From positions 1 to 64,000 of the forward strand of contig JBBSBV010000013.1 in assembly GCA_038250905.1 (NCBI GenBank): a DNA stretch of 64,000 nucleotides, in the 5' to 3' direction. The notes beneath the pieces were generated by a model. It made no database searches and was not told where the DNA came from. It saw only the letters and a list, made by a program, of their open reading frames with translations. Shown piece after piece: positions 33,005 to 42,117 of the stretch. The translations under genes were made by a program, and so were the position numbers. How positions within the stretch are numbered: the stretch's first letter is position 1; each line of letters opens with the position of its first letter. This stretch comes from JAENVU01 sp038250905. GTDB taxonomy: Bacteria > Actinomycetota > Acidimicrobiia > IMCC26256 > JAENVU01.

Positions 33005-35305
33005 TTACCGCGCCTGTTGCGCCGCCAGCAGATTCAGTGCGGACCCGGCCTTGAACCACTCGATGTGCTCCTCCGACATGGTGTGGGTCGTCTCCACACC
33101 GTTCGAGGTGCCATCGGCGTGGTGGAACACCACCTTGACCGGACGTCCGGGCGCCAACTCGTCGAGACCGACGATGTCGACGGTGTCATCCGGGCGCACC
33201 AGTTCGTAGTCGGCGGGACTGGCGAAGGTGAGCGCGAGCACACCCTGCTTCTTGAGGTTGGCTTCGTGGATGCGGGCGAAAGACCGCACGATGACCGCTT
33301 TGCCCCCCATGTACCGCGGCTCCATCGCCGCGTGCTCACGCGACGATCCCTCGCCGTAGTTCTCCTCGCCGATCGCCACCCACGGGATCCCCGCGTCCTT
33401 GTACCGCTTCGCGAGGTCCGGCAACGGCACTTCACTGCCGTCCCGCGCGTCGAGACCGACGCCGGACTGGCCCGGAGTGAACGCATTGTTCGCGCCGATG
33501 AAGAGGTTGCCCGAGATGTTCGTGAGGTGACCGCGGTACTTCAGCCACTGACCGGCCGGTGAGATGTGGTCGGTGGTGCACTTGCCCGTGGCCTTCATCA
33601 GCACGCGCAGGCCGGTGTAGTCCCGTCCATCCCACGGAGCGAAGGGCTGGAGCAGTTCGAGCCGGTCACTGTCCGGGGCCACCACGATCTCGACGGAATC
33701 CGGGTCGGCCGACGGTGGCGTGAACCCGGACTCGCCCGGGTCGAACCCGCGGCTCGGCAACTCGTCGGCGACCGGCGCCTGGAGTTGCAGTTCGGTGCCG
33801 TCCTCGCCGATCACGGGCTGGCGGACGAAGTCGACGTCGAGTCGACCGGTGAGCGCCATCGCGGTCACCGTCTCGGGCGAACCGATGAACGAGAGGGTCG
33901 ACGGGTTGCCGTCGTTGCGGGCCGGGAAGTTCCGGTTGAACGACGAGACGATGGTGTTGACGTCACCCTTCACGATGTCGTCCCGTTGCCACTGCCCGAT
34001 GCAGGGGCCACACGCGTTGGCCAGCACCGTCGCGCCGATCGCCTCGAGGTCCGCGAGCAGGCCGTCACGCTCGATCGTGGCCCGTACCTGCTCGGAACCG
34101 GGGGTGATGAGCAGCGGCGTCTTCACCCGCAGTCCGACGGCCGACGCCTGACGCGCGACGTGCGCGGCGCGGCCGATGTCCTCGTAGGACGAGTTCGTGC
34201 ACGAGCCGACGAGCGCGGCGGAGATCTCGGCCGGGTACCCCTCGGACTCCACCGCGGCCCGGACCTCCGAGATCGGACGGTCGAGGTCGGGCGTGTGCGG
34301 ACCCACGAGGTGCGGTTCCAACTCCGACAGGTCGATCTCGATGACCCGGTCGTAGTACTCCTCGGGGTTCGCGTCGACCTCGGGGTCGTTGCGGAGGTGC
34401 TCGGCGTACTGGTCGGCCAGATCGGCGAACTCCTCGCGCCGGGTCGACTTGAGGTAGCTCGCGATCCGCGAGTCGTAGTGGAACAGCGAACAGGTGGCGC
34501 CGATCTCGGCACCCATGTTGCAGATCGTGGCCTTACCGGTCGCCGAGATCGACTCCGCGCCCGGACCGAAGTACTCGACGATGGCGCCGGTGCCACCCTT
34601 CACCGTGAGGATGCCCGCGACCTTGAGGATCACGTCCTTCGGTGCGGCCCACCCCGACAGCGTGCCCGTGAGCTTCACACCGATGAGCTTGGGGACACGG
34701 GTGTTGAACGGCCATCCCGCCATCACGTCCACCGCGTCGGCGCCACCGACCCCAATGGCGACCATGCCGAGACCACCGGCGTTGGGCGTGTGGCTGTCCG
34801 TGCCCACCATCATCCCGCCGGGGAATGCGTACTGCTCGAGTACGACCTGGTGGATGATCCCCGAGCCCGGCTTCCAGAAGCCGATGCCGTACTTGGCGCT
34901 CACGCTGCGCAGGAACTCGTAGACCTCGGAGTTCACGTCGAGCGCGTTGCGCATGTCGGCCGCGGCCCCGGTGCGGGCCTGGATCAGGTGGTCGCAGTGG
35001 ACGGTCGTGGGGACGGCGACGGTCGGCAGCTTCGCGAGCGTGAACTGGAGCAACGCCATCTGCGCGGTGGCGTCCTGCATCGCGACGCGGTCGGGCCGGT
35101 AGTCGCCGTAATCGACCCCGCGGTCGAGGCCGACCGTCTCCGGGTCGTCGGCGTGGGCGATCAAGATCTTCTCGGCGAACGTGAGCCCGCGACCGAGGCG
35201 CCGACGGGCGATGTCGGTGCGCGTGGCGAACCGCTCGTAGGCGGCGCGGACCAACTCGATCGGTGTGTTGGGACCGACACTCTCGGACCGGGCGGTCTCA
35301 GACAT
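33005..35305 (-). CDS. acn: Aconitate hydratase
   Basis: This 766-residue enzyme of the citric acid cycle interconverts citrate and isocitrate through a 4Fe-4S cluster. Its length and opening motifs resemble the mitochondrial-type aconitase. Cluster ligands are in VGSCTNSSYEDIGR and NACGPCIGQW (Cys, then CxxC). Substrate residues are visible in DSHTPNAGG, RNFPARND and YGEGSSREHAA. The ATG at 35305 overlaps the 3' end of the GntR gene by eight bases, so regulator and enzyme are translated from one message. Confidence 0.96.
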   Translation of the reverse strand: MSETARSESVGPNTPIELVRAAYERFATRTDIARRRLGRGLTFAEKILIAHADDPETVGLDRGVDYGDYRPDRVAMQDATAQMALLQFTLAKLPTVAVPTTVHCDHLIQARTGAAADMRNALDVNSEVYEFLRSVSAKYGIGFWKPGSGIIHQVVLEQYAFPGGMMVGTDSHTPNAGGLGMVAIGVGGADAVDVMAGWPFNTRVPKLIGVKLTGTLSGWAAPKDVILKVAGILTVKGGTGAIVEYFGPGAESISATGKATICNMGAEIGATCSLFHYDSRIASYLKSTRREEFADLADQYAEHLRNDPEVDANPEEYYDRVIEIDLSELEPHLVGPHTPDLDRPISEVRAAVESEGYPAEISAALVGSCTNSSYEDIGRAAHVARQASAVGLRVKTPLLITPGSEQVRATIERDGLLADLEAIGATVLANACGPCIGQWQRDDIVKGDVNTIVSSFNRNFPARNDGNPSTLSFIGSPETVTAMALTGRLDVDFVRQPVIGEDGTELQLQAPVADELPSRGFDPGESGFTPPSADPDSVEIVVAPDSDRLELLQPFAPWDGRDYTGLRVLMKATGKCTTDHISPAGQWLKYRGHLTNISGNLFIGANNAFTPGQSGVGLDARDGSEVPLPDLAKRYKDAGIPWVAIGEENYGEGSSREHAAMEPRYMGGKAVIVRSFARIHEANLKKQGVLALTFASPADYELVRPDDTVDIVGLDELAPGRPVKVVFHHADGTSNGVETTHTMSEEHIEWFKAGSALNLLAAQQAR

Positions 35306-36014
35306 GGGGAACTCCAGTGGTGAGGTGGGGCGGGAACTCGACTTCGAACGCGGTCGACTGGGCGGGATAACGGTGTTCGGACAGCATGACCGGCGCGCCG
35401 GCCCGATCGTAGGTGACCCTCCGGCACGCAAGCAGGGGTTCGCCGGTATGGATTCCGAGGCGCCGCGCCTGGGTGCGGTCGGCCGCGATCGCGGTGATCG
35501 ACTGGACGACCCGACCCGTCTCCACGCCGTGCAGCGGCAACAGGTCGAAGAACGTGGCGCCCTCGACATCGGCCCGGCTCACGTGGGCACCGAGGCTCGG
35601 GGGCAGCCAGACGGTGACGAGCGCGAACGGCTCACCGTCGGCGAGGTTGAGCCGCAACACCCGGAGGACCTCGGCGTCGGCCGACAGTCCGAAGACCTTC
35701 GCGGTCTCGGTGGTCACCGGTTCGAATGCGAACTCGAGCACCCGGCGCTCGGGGCGCGCGCCCGCGGCCTCGAGGGCCGACTCGATCGTGGTCACCCGGC
35801 CGAGCGTCTGGCGTACCGGATCGTTGACGACGAACCAGCCGGCCCCGCGCCGACTCGAGATCAGGCCTTCGTTCCGCAGGAGTTCGAGCGCTCGGCGGAC
35901 CGTGACCCGACTCACACCGTGCGATTCGCCCAGTTCTGCCTCGCTGGGGAGCGCGCCGGAGGTGCCGTCGGCGATGGTGCGCCGGAGTTCGTCGGCCAGG
36001 TCGAGGTACCGCAT
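35298..36014 (-). CDS. GntR/HutC-family regulator with UTRA domain
   Basis: The 238-residue protein has a GntR winged helix at the N-terminus (YLDLADELRRTI, LPSEAELGESHGVSRVTVRRAL, LRNEGLISSRRGAGWFV). It is followed by a UTRA ligand-binding domain of about 150 residues, typical of the HutC subfamily. The 3' end overlaps acn. Control of aconitase by citrate or a related acid is an attractive guess but is not shown by the sequence. Confidence 0.92.
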   Translation of the reverse strand: MRYLDLADELRRTIADGTSGALPSEAELGESHGVSRVTVRRALELLRNEGLISSRRGAGWFVVNDPVRQTLGRVTTIESALEAAGARPERRVLEFAFEPVTTETAKVFGLSADAEVLRVLRLNLADGEPFALVTVWLPPSLGAHVSRADVEGATFFDLLPLHGVETGRVVQSITAIAADRTQARRLGIHTGEPLLACRRVTYDRAGAPVMLSEHRYPAQSTAFEVEFPPHLTTGVPHV

Positions 36015-36018
36015 GACC

Positions 36019-36040
36019 TGTATGGTACTTGTATTACCTA
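36019..36040 (-). promoter_or_regulatory. Candidate GntR operator/promoter
   Basis: Immediately upstream of the GntR start are two tandem elements, TGTATGGTACT and TGTATTACCT, spaced 11 bases, one helical turn. They lie in an AT-rich patch where the -10 region should be. The position suggests negative autoregulation of the GntR-acn message. Confidence 0.45.
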
Positions 36041-36080
36041 GAGCAATGCAAGCCTTCGGGCCCGGTGGCCGCCCGGTGCC

Positions 36081-36503
36081 CTACCCGACGGTGATGGTGC
36101 CCTTCATCTGCGTCGGGTGGTAAGCGCAGTGGAACGGGTACGTCCCCGCCTTGGCCGTGAGCGACACCGTCTGGGTCGCACCCGGCGGCAGATCCTTGTT
36201 CACCTTCAGCCCCTCGATGGTGAGGTTGTGCTTCGCCGAGTCGGAGTTGGTGACCTTCAGGGTGTTGCCCCCCGCCGTCAGCTGGATCGCCGTGGGGGTG
36301 AACGCGAAGTCCTTGGCCGTGATCGTCGTGGTCGGACCCGACGCGGCCGGCGCCGAGGTCGTGGAGCCCGAACCCGAACCGGTCTGCGAGTAGGCGGACC
36401 CGCCCGACGCGTTCGAACCCGAACTCGAGCCGCACGCCGCGAGGGCTCCGACGGCAATCGCCAACGAGAAACCCAACGACACGACCCTCAACGATTTCGG
36501 CAC
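36081..36503 (-). CDS. Cupredoxin (plastocyanin-like) lipoprotein
   Basis: The 140-residue protein has a signal sequence with lipobox LAACG, a Ser/Gly/Thr linker to about residue 60, and a single blue-copper domain. Type 1 copper ligands are the His of SAKHNLTIEG, then Cys, His and Met in FHCAYHPTQMKG. It probably carries electrons on the outer face of the membrane. I used the GTG at 36503, which has AGGAG eight bases upstream. The gene is divergent from a two-component pair, but nothing shows that they are linked. Confidence 0.9.
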   Translation of the reverse strand: MPKSLRVVSLGFSLAIAVGALAACGSSSGSNASGGSAYSQTGSGSGSTTSAPAASGPTTTITAKDFAFTPTAIQLTAGGNTLKVTNSDSAKHNLTIEGLKVNKDLPPGATQTVSLTAKAGTYPFHCAYHPTQMKGTITVG

Positions 36504-36635
36504 GACGCATCTCCTGGTAGCGGAGTTTCGATCGTCGCACGCGCTCGCGGCCGCGACCATCGGACGATGGTCCTAGGACCATCGACGGCCCGCCCGCCGG
36601 CAGCCGAGCGGCGGGACCGGTGCCATGCTGCACTG

Positions 36636-37964
36636 GTGCAACCACCCCCCGGTGCGAAGAACCCCTCGGGCCGGCCGATCCTCTGGTTCATGCTCGCCGG
36701 GCTCGCCGCGGTGGTCGTCATCGGCATCATCGGACTCGGGATCGCGCGGCGCAGCTCCACCGATCAGGCCGTCCGCAACGCACGGGACCTCACCGAGGCC
36801 GACGCCCGCAACATCGCGCCTCTCCTGAACCGCGGTGTGCTCAGCGGCGATGCCACCGACCGCCACCGGTTGGTGGCCGCGATCCGCACCCGCGTCCTCT
36901 CGTCTCGCGTCGTGCGCGTCAAGGTGTGGACGGCCTCCGGTCGCATCGTGTCGTCGGACGACCCGACCCTCGTCGACCGGACCTTCGTCCTGCCTGCGGA
37001 GGAACACGCGGTCCTCGCGGCCCAGGGCGTCAACGCCGAGGTGTCCGATCTGGGCCGGCCCGAGAACCGCCACGAGCGCCGGTTCGGCAAGTTGCTCGAG
37101 GTCTACGTCGGGGTCCGCACCACCAACGGCACGCCCGCGCTCTTCGAGGCGTATCTCCGATTCGACAGCATCACCGAGAGCGGCAATCGCCTGCTGGTCT
37201 CCTTCGCGCCCGCCCTGCTCGGGGGACTGCTCCTGCTCTGGCTCGTGCAACTCCCACTCGCGGTGGCGTTGGTCCGGCGACTCCGGCGCAGCAGGGACCA
37301 CGAGCACGCCCTCCTTGCCCGCGCCATCGAATCGTCCGAACGCGAGCGGCGTCGCATCGCCGCCGACCTGCACGACTCGGTGGTCCAGGATCTTGCCGGA
37401 GCCTCGATGAGCCTCGCCGCGATCGCCCGCCGTTCGGAACAGGCCGGCGATCACCAACTCGCCGAGGACCTGGAAGCCCGGGCGCGTGCCCTCAGGCAGA
37501 GCGTGCGCGAACTGCGCACGCTCGTCGTGGCGATCGCACCGCGCCGACTCCACGACGAGGGCCTGGCGATCGCCCTCGAGGACCTCGCGTCGTCGGCCCG
37601 GGCGCGCGGTCTCACCACCACCGTGGCCGTCGAATCGACCCGGGTGCTCGACCGCACCGTCGAGGGTCTGCTGTTCCGCGGCGCCCAGGAAGGGGTGCGG
37701 AACATCCTCACCCACGCCGACGCGTCGAGGATCGACATCGCGGTGACCGACCGCAACGGATCCGTACACCTCCAAGTGGACGACGACGGCATCGGGATCG
37801 GCGGGATCGGGAGCGGCGGCACAGGAACTCCGCAGTCCACGACCAACGGTCACGTCGGCCTCCGACTGCTGGGCGAACTCGCGGCCGACGCGGGCGGCAC
37901 CCTCACCCTCACCCGCCGGCCCACCGGCGGGACCACCCTGACCCTGGAGGTACCGGCACCATGA
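36636..37964 (+). CDS. NarL-type sensor histidine kinase
   Basis: This 442-residue membrane kinase has a helix near the N-terminus (WFMLAGLAAVVVIGIIGLGI), an extracytoplasmic sensor of about 150 residues and a second helix (LLGGLLLLWLVQLPLAVAL). The HisKA_3 helix follows, with the phosphoacceptor in RRIAADLHDSVVQDLAGASM. The HATPase carries GAQEGVRNILTHADA and GHVGLRLLGEL. A GTG at 36636 gives a short cytoplasmic lead before the first helix. The stop overlaps the response regulator ATG (ATGA). Confidence 0.9.
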   Translation: MQPPPGAKNPSGRPILWFMLAGLAAVVVIGIIGLGIARRSSTDQAVRNARDLTEADARNIAPLLNRGVLSGDATDRHRLVAAIRTRVLSSRVVRVKVWTASGRIVSSDDPTLVDRTFVLPAEEHAVLAAQGVNAEVSDLGRPENRHERRFGKLLEVYVGVRTTNGTPALFEAYLRFDSITESGNRLLVSFAPALLGGLLLLWLVQLPLAVALVRRLRRSRDHEHALLARAIESSERERRRIAADLHDSVVQDLAGASMSLAAIARRSEQAGDHQLAEDLEARARALRQSVRELRTLVVAIAPRRLHDEGLAIALEDLASSARARGLTTTVAVESTRVLDRTVEGLLFRGAQEGVRNILTHADASRIDIAVTDRNGSVHLQVDDDGIGIGGIGSGGTGTPQSTTNGHVGLRLLGELAADAGGTLTLTRRPTGGTTLTLEVPAP

Positions 37965-38590
37965 TCCGCGTCCTGGTCGTCGACGACCACCCACTCGTTC
38001 GCCGCGGGGTCGCGGACCTCCTCGAGTCCACCGACGACATCGTCGTCGTCGGCACCGCCGGCGACGGCGCCGACGCGATCGCGAGCCTGGAGGCCGAGCC
38101 GGCCGATGTCGTCCTCATGGACATCGAGATGCCCGGGATGGACGGCGTCGAGACCACCCGCCGGATCCTGGCGGACCTGCCGGCGACCGTCGTGGTGATC
38201 CTCACCACCTTCGCCGACCAGGACCGCATCACGCGCGCGCTCGACGCCGGCGCCGCCGGCTACCTCCTCAAGGACGCCGAACCCGACGAACTCATCCGCG
38301 GGATCCGCGCCGCGGCAGGTGGCGACGTGCCGATCTCGCCGCGCGCGGCCCGGGCGCTGGTGGCCACCCGGCGCCCGCCGCCCGACGTCGGCCTCACCGA
38401 CCGTGAGCGCGAGGTCCTGCTCCTCCTCGTCGAGGGCTTGGCCAACAAGCAGATCGCGCGCCGGCTCGGCATCGGCGAGAAGACCGTGAAGAACCACCTC
38501 ACCCGTGTGTTCGCGGCACTCGACGTGACCGACCGCACGCAGGCCGCGCTCTGGGCCGCACGCGAACTCGGCCCCACCGACCGCGCGTAG
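37961..38590 (+). CDS. NarL/FixJ-family response regulator
   Basis: The 209-residue regulator has a receiver domain with VVDDHP and the phosphorylation Asp in VVLMDIEMPGMDG, and a LuxR-type output with LTDREREVLLLLVEGLANKQ and IGEKTVKNHLTRVFAAL. It is coupled to the kinase upstream. Its targets are unknown; the divergent cupredoxin gene and the convergent molybdenum enzyme are the nearest candidates. Confidence 0.93.
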   Translation: MIRVLVVDDHPLVRRGVADLLESTDDIVVVGTAGDGADAIASLEAEPADVVLMDIEMPGMDGVETTRRILADLPATVVVILTTFADQDRITRALDAGAAGYLLKDAEPDELIRGIRAAAGGDVPISPRAARALVATRRPPPDVGLTDREREVLLLLVEGLANKQIARRLGIGEKTVKNHLTRVFAALDVTDRTQAALWAARELGPTDRA

Positions 38591-38591
38591 A

Positions 38592-39206
38592 TCAGCTGTA
38601 GCGCTGCTCGCGGAACGGGTCGCCGTAGGCGTGGTAGCCGTTGCGCTCCCAGAACCCGAGTTCGTCGTGGTCGAGCAGGTCGATCCGCCGAAGCCACTTC
38701 GCCGACTTCCAGAAGTACAGGTGCGGGACGACGAGCCGGACCGGTCCACCGTGCACCGGTTCGATCGGGGCGCCGTCGAACTCGTACGCCACCAGCGCGT
38801 CGTCACCGAGAACGTCGGCCAGCGGCAGGTTCGTCGTGTACCCGTGCTCGGCCGTCTCGAGCACGTGGGTCGCACCCGCCTGCGGGCCGCCGCACGCGTC
38901 GAGCAGGTCACGAACTCGCGCGCCGCGCCAGCGCGTATCGAACTTCGACCACTTGGTCACGCAGTGGATATCGGTGAGGATCTCGGTGGCCGGCAAGGCG
39001 AGCAGATCGTCCCACCCGAAGGTCCTCGTCTCCCCCACCAACCCGCCGACGGTGAGCGACCAGTCGGACCGATCCGGGGCGTACTCGGCCGCGTCGCCCA
39101 CGTGCAGGACCGGGAACCGTTCGGTGAAGTACTGACCGGGCGGCAGGCGGGCCGGGTCGATCCCCCGCTCCGCCAGCGACGATCGATTGCGCTCGAAGAA
39201 TCCCAT
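38592..39206 (-). CDS. Sulfite-oxidase-like molybdopterin oxidoreductase (soluble)
   Basis: The 204-residue protein has the sulfite oxidase molybdopterin fold without a dimerisation domain. The molybdenum-binding Cys82 is in TDIHCVTKWSKFD, and GGPVRLVVPHLYFWKSAKW is the characteristic cofactor region. No signal peptide, Tat motif or membrane helix is present, so it is probably cytosolic. It is divergent from a sulfonate-type importer and may oxidise a sulfur compound released from the imported substrate; that is inference. Confidence 0.88.
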   Translation of the reverse strand: MGFFERNRSSLAERGIDPARLPPGQYFTERFPVLHVGDAAEYAPDRSDWSLTVGGLVGETRTFGWDDLLALPATEILTDIHCVTKWSKFDTRWRGARVRDLLDACGGPQAGATHVLETAEHGYTTNLPLADVLGDDALVAYEFDGAPIEPVHGGPVRLVVPHLYFWKSAKWLRRIDLLDHDELGFWERNGYHAYGDPFREQRYS

Positions 39207-39267
39207 ACGGCATTGGTCACGCCGCCTCCGGATTCGTTACGGACCACTGGTCCGACCCGCCTATTCC

Positions 39268-39290
39268 TATAATCTCGACTTGATTAGTCG
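39268..39290 (+). promoter_or_regulatory. Promoter with overlapping inverted repeat for the ABC importer
   Basis: TATAAT (39268-39273) is a consensus -10 element. Just downstream, CGACT and AGTCG (39276-39290) form a perfect 5-base inverted repeat around TGATT, covering the expected start of transcription near 39280. The whole stretch to 39302 is strikingly AT-rich for this genome. A repressor sensing sulfur status is plausible. Confidence 0.55.
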
Positions 39291-39316
39291 GGTTAATTGC
39301 TTTACCGTCCCCCGCC

Positions 39317-40408
39317 ATGTCCACATCACGTACCTTCCGAACGCTGAGCGTTCTCCTGCTCGGCGCCCTCCCGATCACCGCCGTCGCCTGCGGGAGCAGC
39401 AGCGGGTCATCGGCCACCAAGGCCAAGACTGCCGGCACGTCCTCCACCACCGTGTCGACCAAGCGGGTCACCCTGCGCCTCGGATACTTCCCCAACGTCA
39501 CCCACGCCCCCGCCCTGATCGGCATCGAAGGCGGCATCTTCCAGCAGAAGCTCGCGAAGAACGTCACCCTCGAGACCATGTCGTTCAACGCCGGCCCCGA
39601 CGTCGTGACCGGCCTCTTCGCCGACCAGCTCGACGCCTCGTTCATCGGCCCCGGCCCCTCGACGAGCGCGTTCCAGAAGTCGAACGGTCAGGCCATCCGC
39701 GTCGTCGCCGGTGCGGCATCCGGCGGCGCATTCCTGGTGGTCAAACCCTCGATCACCAAGCCGGCTGAGCTCAAGGGCAAGAAGATCGCCAGCCCGCAGC
39801 TCGGGAACACACAGGACATCGCGCTCCGCACCTGGCTGAAGGAGAAGGGCTTCACCACCGACACCTCGGGCGGCGGCGACGTCTCCGTGGTCCCGCAGGA
39901 AAACGCGCTCACCCTGACCGCGTTCCAGCAGGGCCAGATCGACGGCGCCTGGGTCCCCGAGCCGTGGGCGACCCGCCTGGTGAAGGAGGGCGGCGGCAAG
40001 ATCCTCGTGAACGAGGCCGACCTCTGGCCCCGCGGCAAGTTCGTCACCACCGACCTCGTCGTCACCACCAAGTTCCTGAGTGCGCACCCCGACGTCGTCA
40101 AGCAACTGATCCAGGGTGAGCTCGCCGCCATCGACCTGGTGAAGACCAACCGGGCCAAGGCCGAGGGGTACGTGGCCACGGGGATCCAGAAGGCCACCGG
40201 TAAGCCGATCCCCGCCGATCTGGTGACCGCGTCGTTCGACTCGATCGACTTCACCATCGACCCCATCGCCTCCAGCCTGCAGAAGGACGCCAAGGATGCC
40301 GCCACACTCGGGCTCATCCCCTCGGCCGAGGTGAAGGGGATCTACGACCTGTCGATCCTCAACGAGCTGCTGAAGACCGCGGGCAGCGATCCCTACCAGG
40401 GCGTCTGA
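39317..40408 (+). CDS. ABC substrate-binding lipoprotein, sulfonate/nitrate/taurine type
   Basis: The 363-residue lipoprotein has a signal peptide with lipobox AVACG and a Ser/Thr/Lys linker to about residue 50. The NMT1/SsuA-like two-lobe fold begins at LRLGYFPNVTHAPALIGIEGG. GLFADQLDASFIGPGPS and LTAFQQGQIDGAWVPEPWA are typical of the aliphatic sulfonate group. It should capture a small sulfonate, nitrate or similar ligand outside the cell and deliver it to the permease encoded downstream. Confidence 0.9.
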   Translation: MSTSRTFRTLSVLLLGALPITAVACGSSSGSSATKAKTAGTSSTTVSTKRVTLRLGYFPNVTHAPALIGIEGGIFQQKLAKNVTLETMSFNAGPDVVTGLFADQLDASFIGPGPSTSAFQKSNGQAIRVVAGAASGGAFLVVKPSITKPAELKGKKIASPQLGNTQDIALRTWLKEKGFTTDTSGGGDVSVVPQENALTLTAFQQGQIDGAWVPEPWATRLVKEGGGKILVNEADLWPRGKFVTTDLVVTTKFLSAHPDVVKQLIQGELAAIDLVKTNRAKAEGYVATGIQKATGKPIPADLVTASFDSIDFTIDPIASSLQKDAKDAATLGLIPSAEVKGIYDLSILNELLKTAGSDPYQGV

Positions 40409-40421
40409 GTTGGCCAACTCC

Positions 40422-41237
40422 ATGGAACAGATCGACAACGGCCTGAGGCTCAGCGTCACCGGTACCGCCGTCGAGGGAGGCGCACTCCCAGCCGTCTCCC
40501 TCGACGGCGTGTCGAAGGTCTTCGGCACGGCGGGCAACGCGACCGCGGCCCTCGACCACGTGTCACTCGCCGTGCGCCCGCGTGAGTTCGTGTGTCTGCT
40601 CGGCGCATCGGGTTGCGGCAAGAGCACGCTCCTCAATCTCGTCGCCGGCCTCGACCGGCCCACCGGCGGCTCCCTCACCGTCGCCAGCAACCGCCCCGGT
40701 CTGATGTTCCAGGAGGCGGCGCTCTTCCCCTGGCTCACGGTCCAGGGCAACGTGGACCTGGCCCTCAAGCTGGCGCACGTCCCCAAGGCCACGCGCAAGG
40801 CGCGCACCCAGGAACTCCTCGCGCTGGTCCACCTCGACGAGTTCGCGAAACGCCGGCCCCACGAGTTGTCCGGCGGCATGCGCCAGCGCGTCGCACTCGC
40901 CCGCGCGCTCGCCCAGCAGACCGACCTGCTCCTGATGGACGAACCGTTCGGTGCACTCGACGCGATGACCCGCGACCTCCTCCACGACGAGATCGAGGAC
41001 CTCTGGTCCACCACCGACCTCACGGTCCTCTTCGTCACCCACAACGTGCGTGAGGCGGTCCGCCTCGGCGACCGGGTGATCCTCCTCTCGAGTCGGCCGG
41101 GACGGATCGCGCACGAGTACCCGATCACGATCCCCCGCCCGCGCCGGATCGACTCCCCCGAGGTCTCCGGTCTCGCGGCCGAGATCACCGACCGGTTGAG
41201 AGAAGAGGTGCGGAGTCATGGCGACGATCGAAGCTGA
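40422..41237 (+). CDS. ABC importer ATPase, SsuB/TauB type
   Basis: The 271-residue ATPase has Walker A GASGCGKSTLLNLVAGL, signature LSGGMRQR, Walker B LLMDEPFGALD and H-loop VTHNVREAV, as in SsuB/TauB/NrtD. I use the ATG at 40422; a TTG at 40410, one base after the upstream stop, is possible. The 3' end overlaps the permease gene by 20 bases. Confidence 0.93.
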   Translation: MEQIDNGLRLSVTGTAVEGGALPAVSLDGVSKVFGTAGNATAALDHVSLAVRPREFVCLLGASGCGKSTLLNLVAGLDRPTGGSLTVASNRPGLMFQEAALFPWLTVQGNVDLALKLAHVPKATRKARTQELLALVHLDEFAKRRPHELSGGMRQRVALARALAQQTDLLLMDEPFGALDAMTRDLLHDEIEDLWSTTDLTVLFVTHNVREAVRLGDRVILLSSRPGRIAHEYPITIPRPRRIDSPEVSGLAAEITDRLREEVRSHGDDRS

Positions 41238-42069
41238 ACTCGCGGGCCTCGACGCCCTGGACCTCGCGGTCGCCCCCGGGCCGACCCGCGCGCGTCGGGT
41301 CTGGTCCGCCACCTGGCCGAAGCTGGGGGCGATCGCCATCGCGTTGTTCGTCTGGCAGTGCGTCGTGTGGTCGGGGTGGAAGCCCGCGTACGTGTTGCCC
41401 GGGCCAACCAAGGTGATTCCGAACATCTTCGACAACTTCGGTACGTACGTCGACGCGGCCGGGATCACGTTGCGGCGCGCCATCACCGGGTACGCCATCG
41501 CGGTCGTGATCGGCACCCTCCTCGGCGCCCTGATCGCCGGGAACCGGATCCTGCGGACTGCGATCTCGGCCATGGTCACCAGCCTCATGACCATGCCGTC
41601 GATCGCATGGTTCCCGGCCGCCATCGTGCTGCTCGGGTTCTCCGAAGGTGCGATCCGGTTCGTGATCGTCATCGGGGCTGCGCCGTCGATCGCCAACGGG
41701 TTCATCGCCGGGGTCGACAACACTCCCCCGGTGCTCATGCGAGCGGCGCGGATTCTCGGTGCCAAGGGGTGGACCGCGTTCCGTCAGGTGGTACTGCCGG
41801 CCGCGCTCCCCACGTACGTGGCCGGGCTCAAGCAGGGCTGGGCCTTCGCCTGGCGCAGCCTCCTCGCCGGCGAGCTCCTCGTCCAGATCGCAGGGACGAC
41901 CTCGCTCGGACGCCAACTCTCGGTCACCCAGACGAACGCCGATTACGTGGGGATGTACGCCACGATGATCGTCATCCTCATCATCGGCCTCGCGGCCGAC
42001 TCGGTCTTCGGGATCGCAGAGCGGCGAATCCGCCGCCGTTACGGGCTGGTCGACGCCGCGACCACCTGA
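41218..42069 (+). CDS. ABC importer permease, SsuC/TauC type
   Basis: This 283-residue BPD_transp_1 protein has about six membrane segments. The EAA loop, which contacts the ATPase, is ARILGAKGWTAFRQVVLPAALP. It completes a three-gene importer (binding protein, ATPase, permease) of the nitrate/sulfonate/taurine family. A molybdopterin sulfite-oxidase-like gene on the other side of the promoter favours a sulfonate substrate over nitrate. Confidence 0.93.
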   Translation: MATIEAELAGLDALDLAVAPGPTRARRVWSATWPKLGAIAIALFVWQCVVWSGWKPAYVLPGPTKVIPNIFDNFGTYVDAAGITLRRAITGYAIAVVIGTLLGALIAGNRILRTAISAMVTSLMTMPSIAWFPAAIVLLGFSEGAIRFVIVIGAAPSIANGFIAGVDNTPPVLMRAARILGAKGWTAFRQVVLPAALPTYVAGLKQGWAFAWRSLLAGELLVQIAGTTSLGRQLSVTQTNADYVGMYATMIVILIIGLAADSVFGIAERRIRRRYGLVDAATT

Positions 42070-42117
42070 CGCCACGTTCCCGCTACAGAGCGGGCGGATC
42101 AGGCCGATATCACCGGA

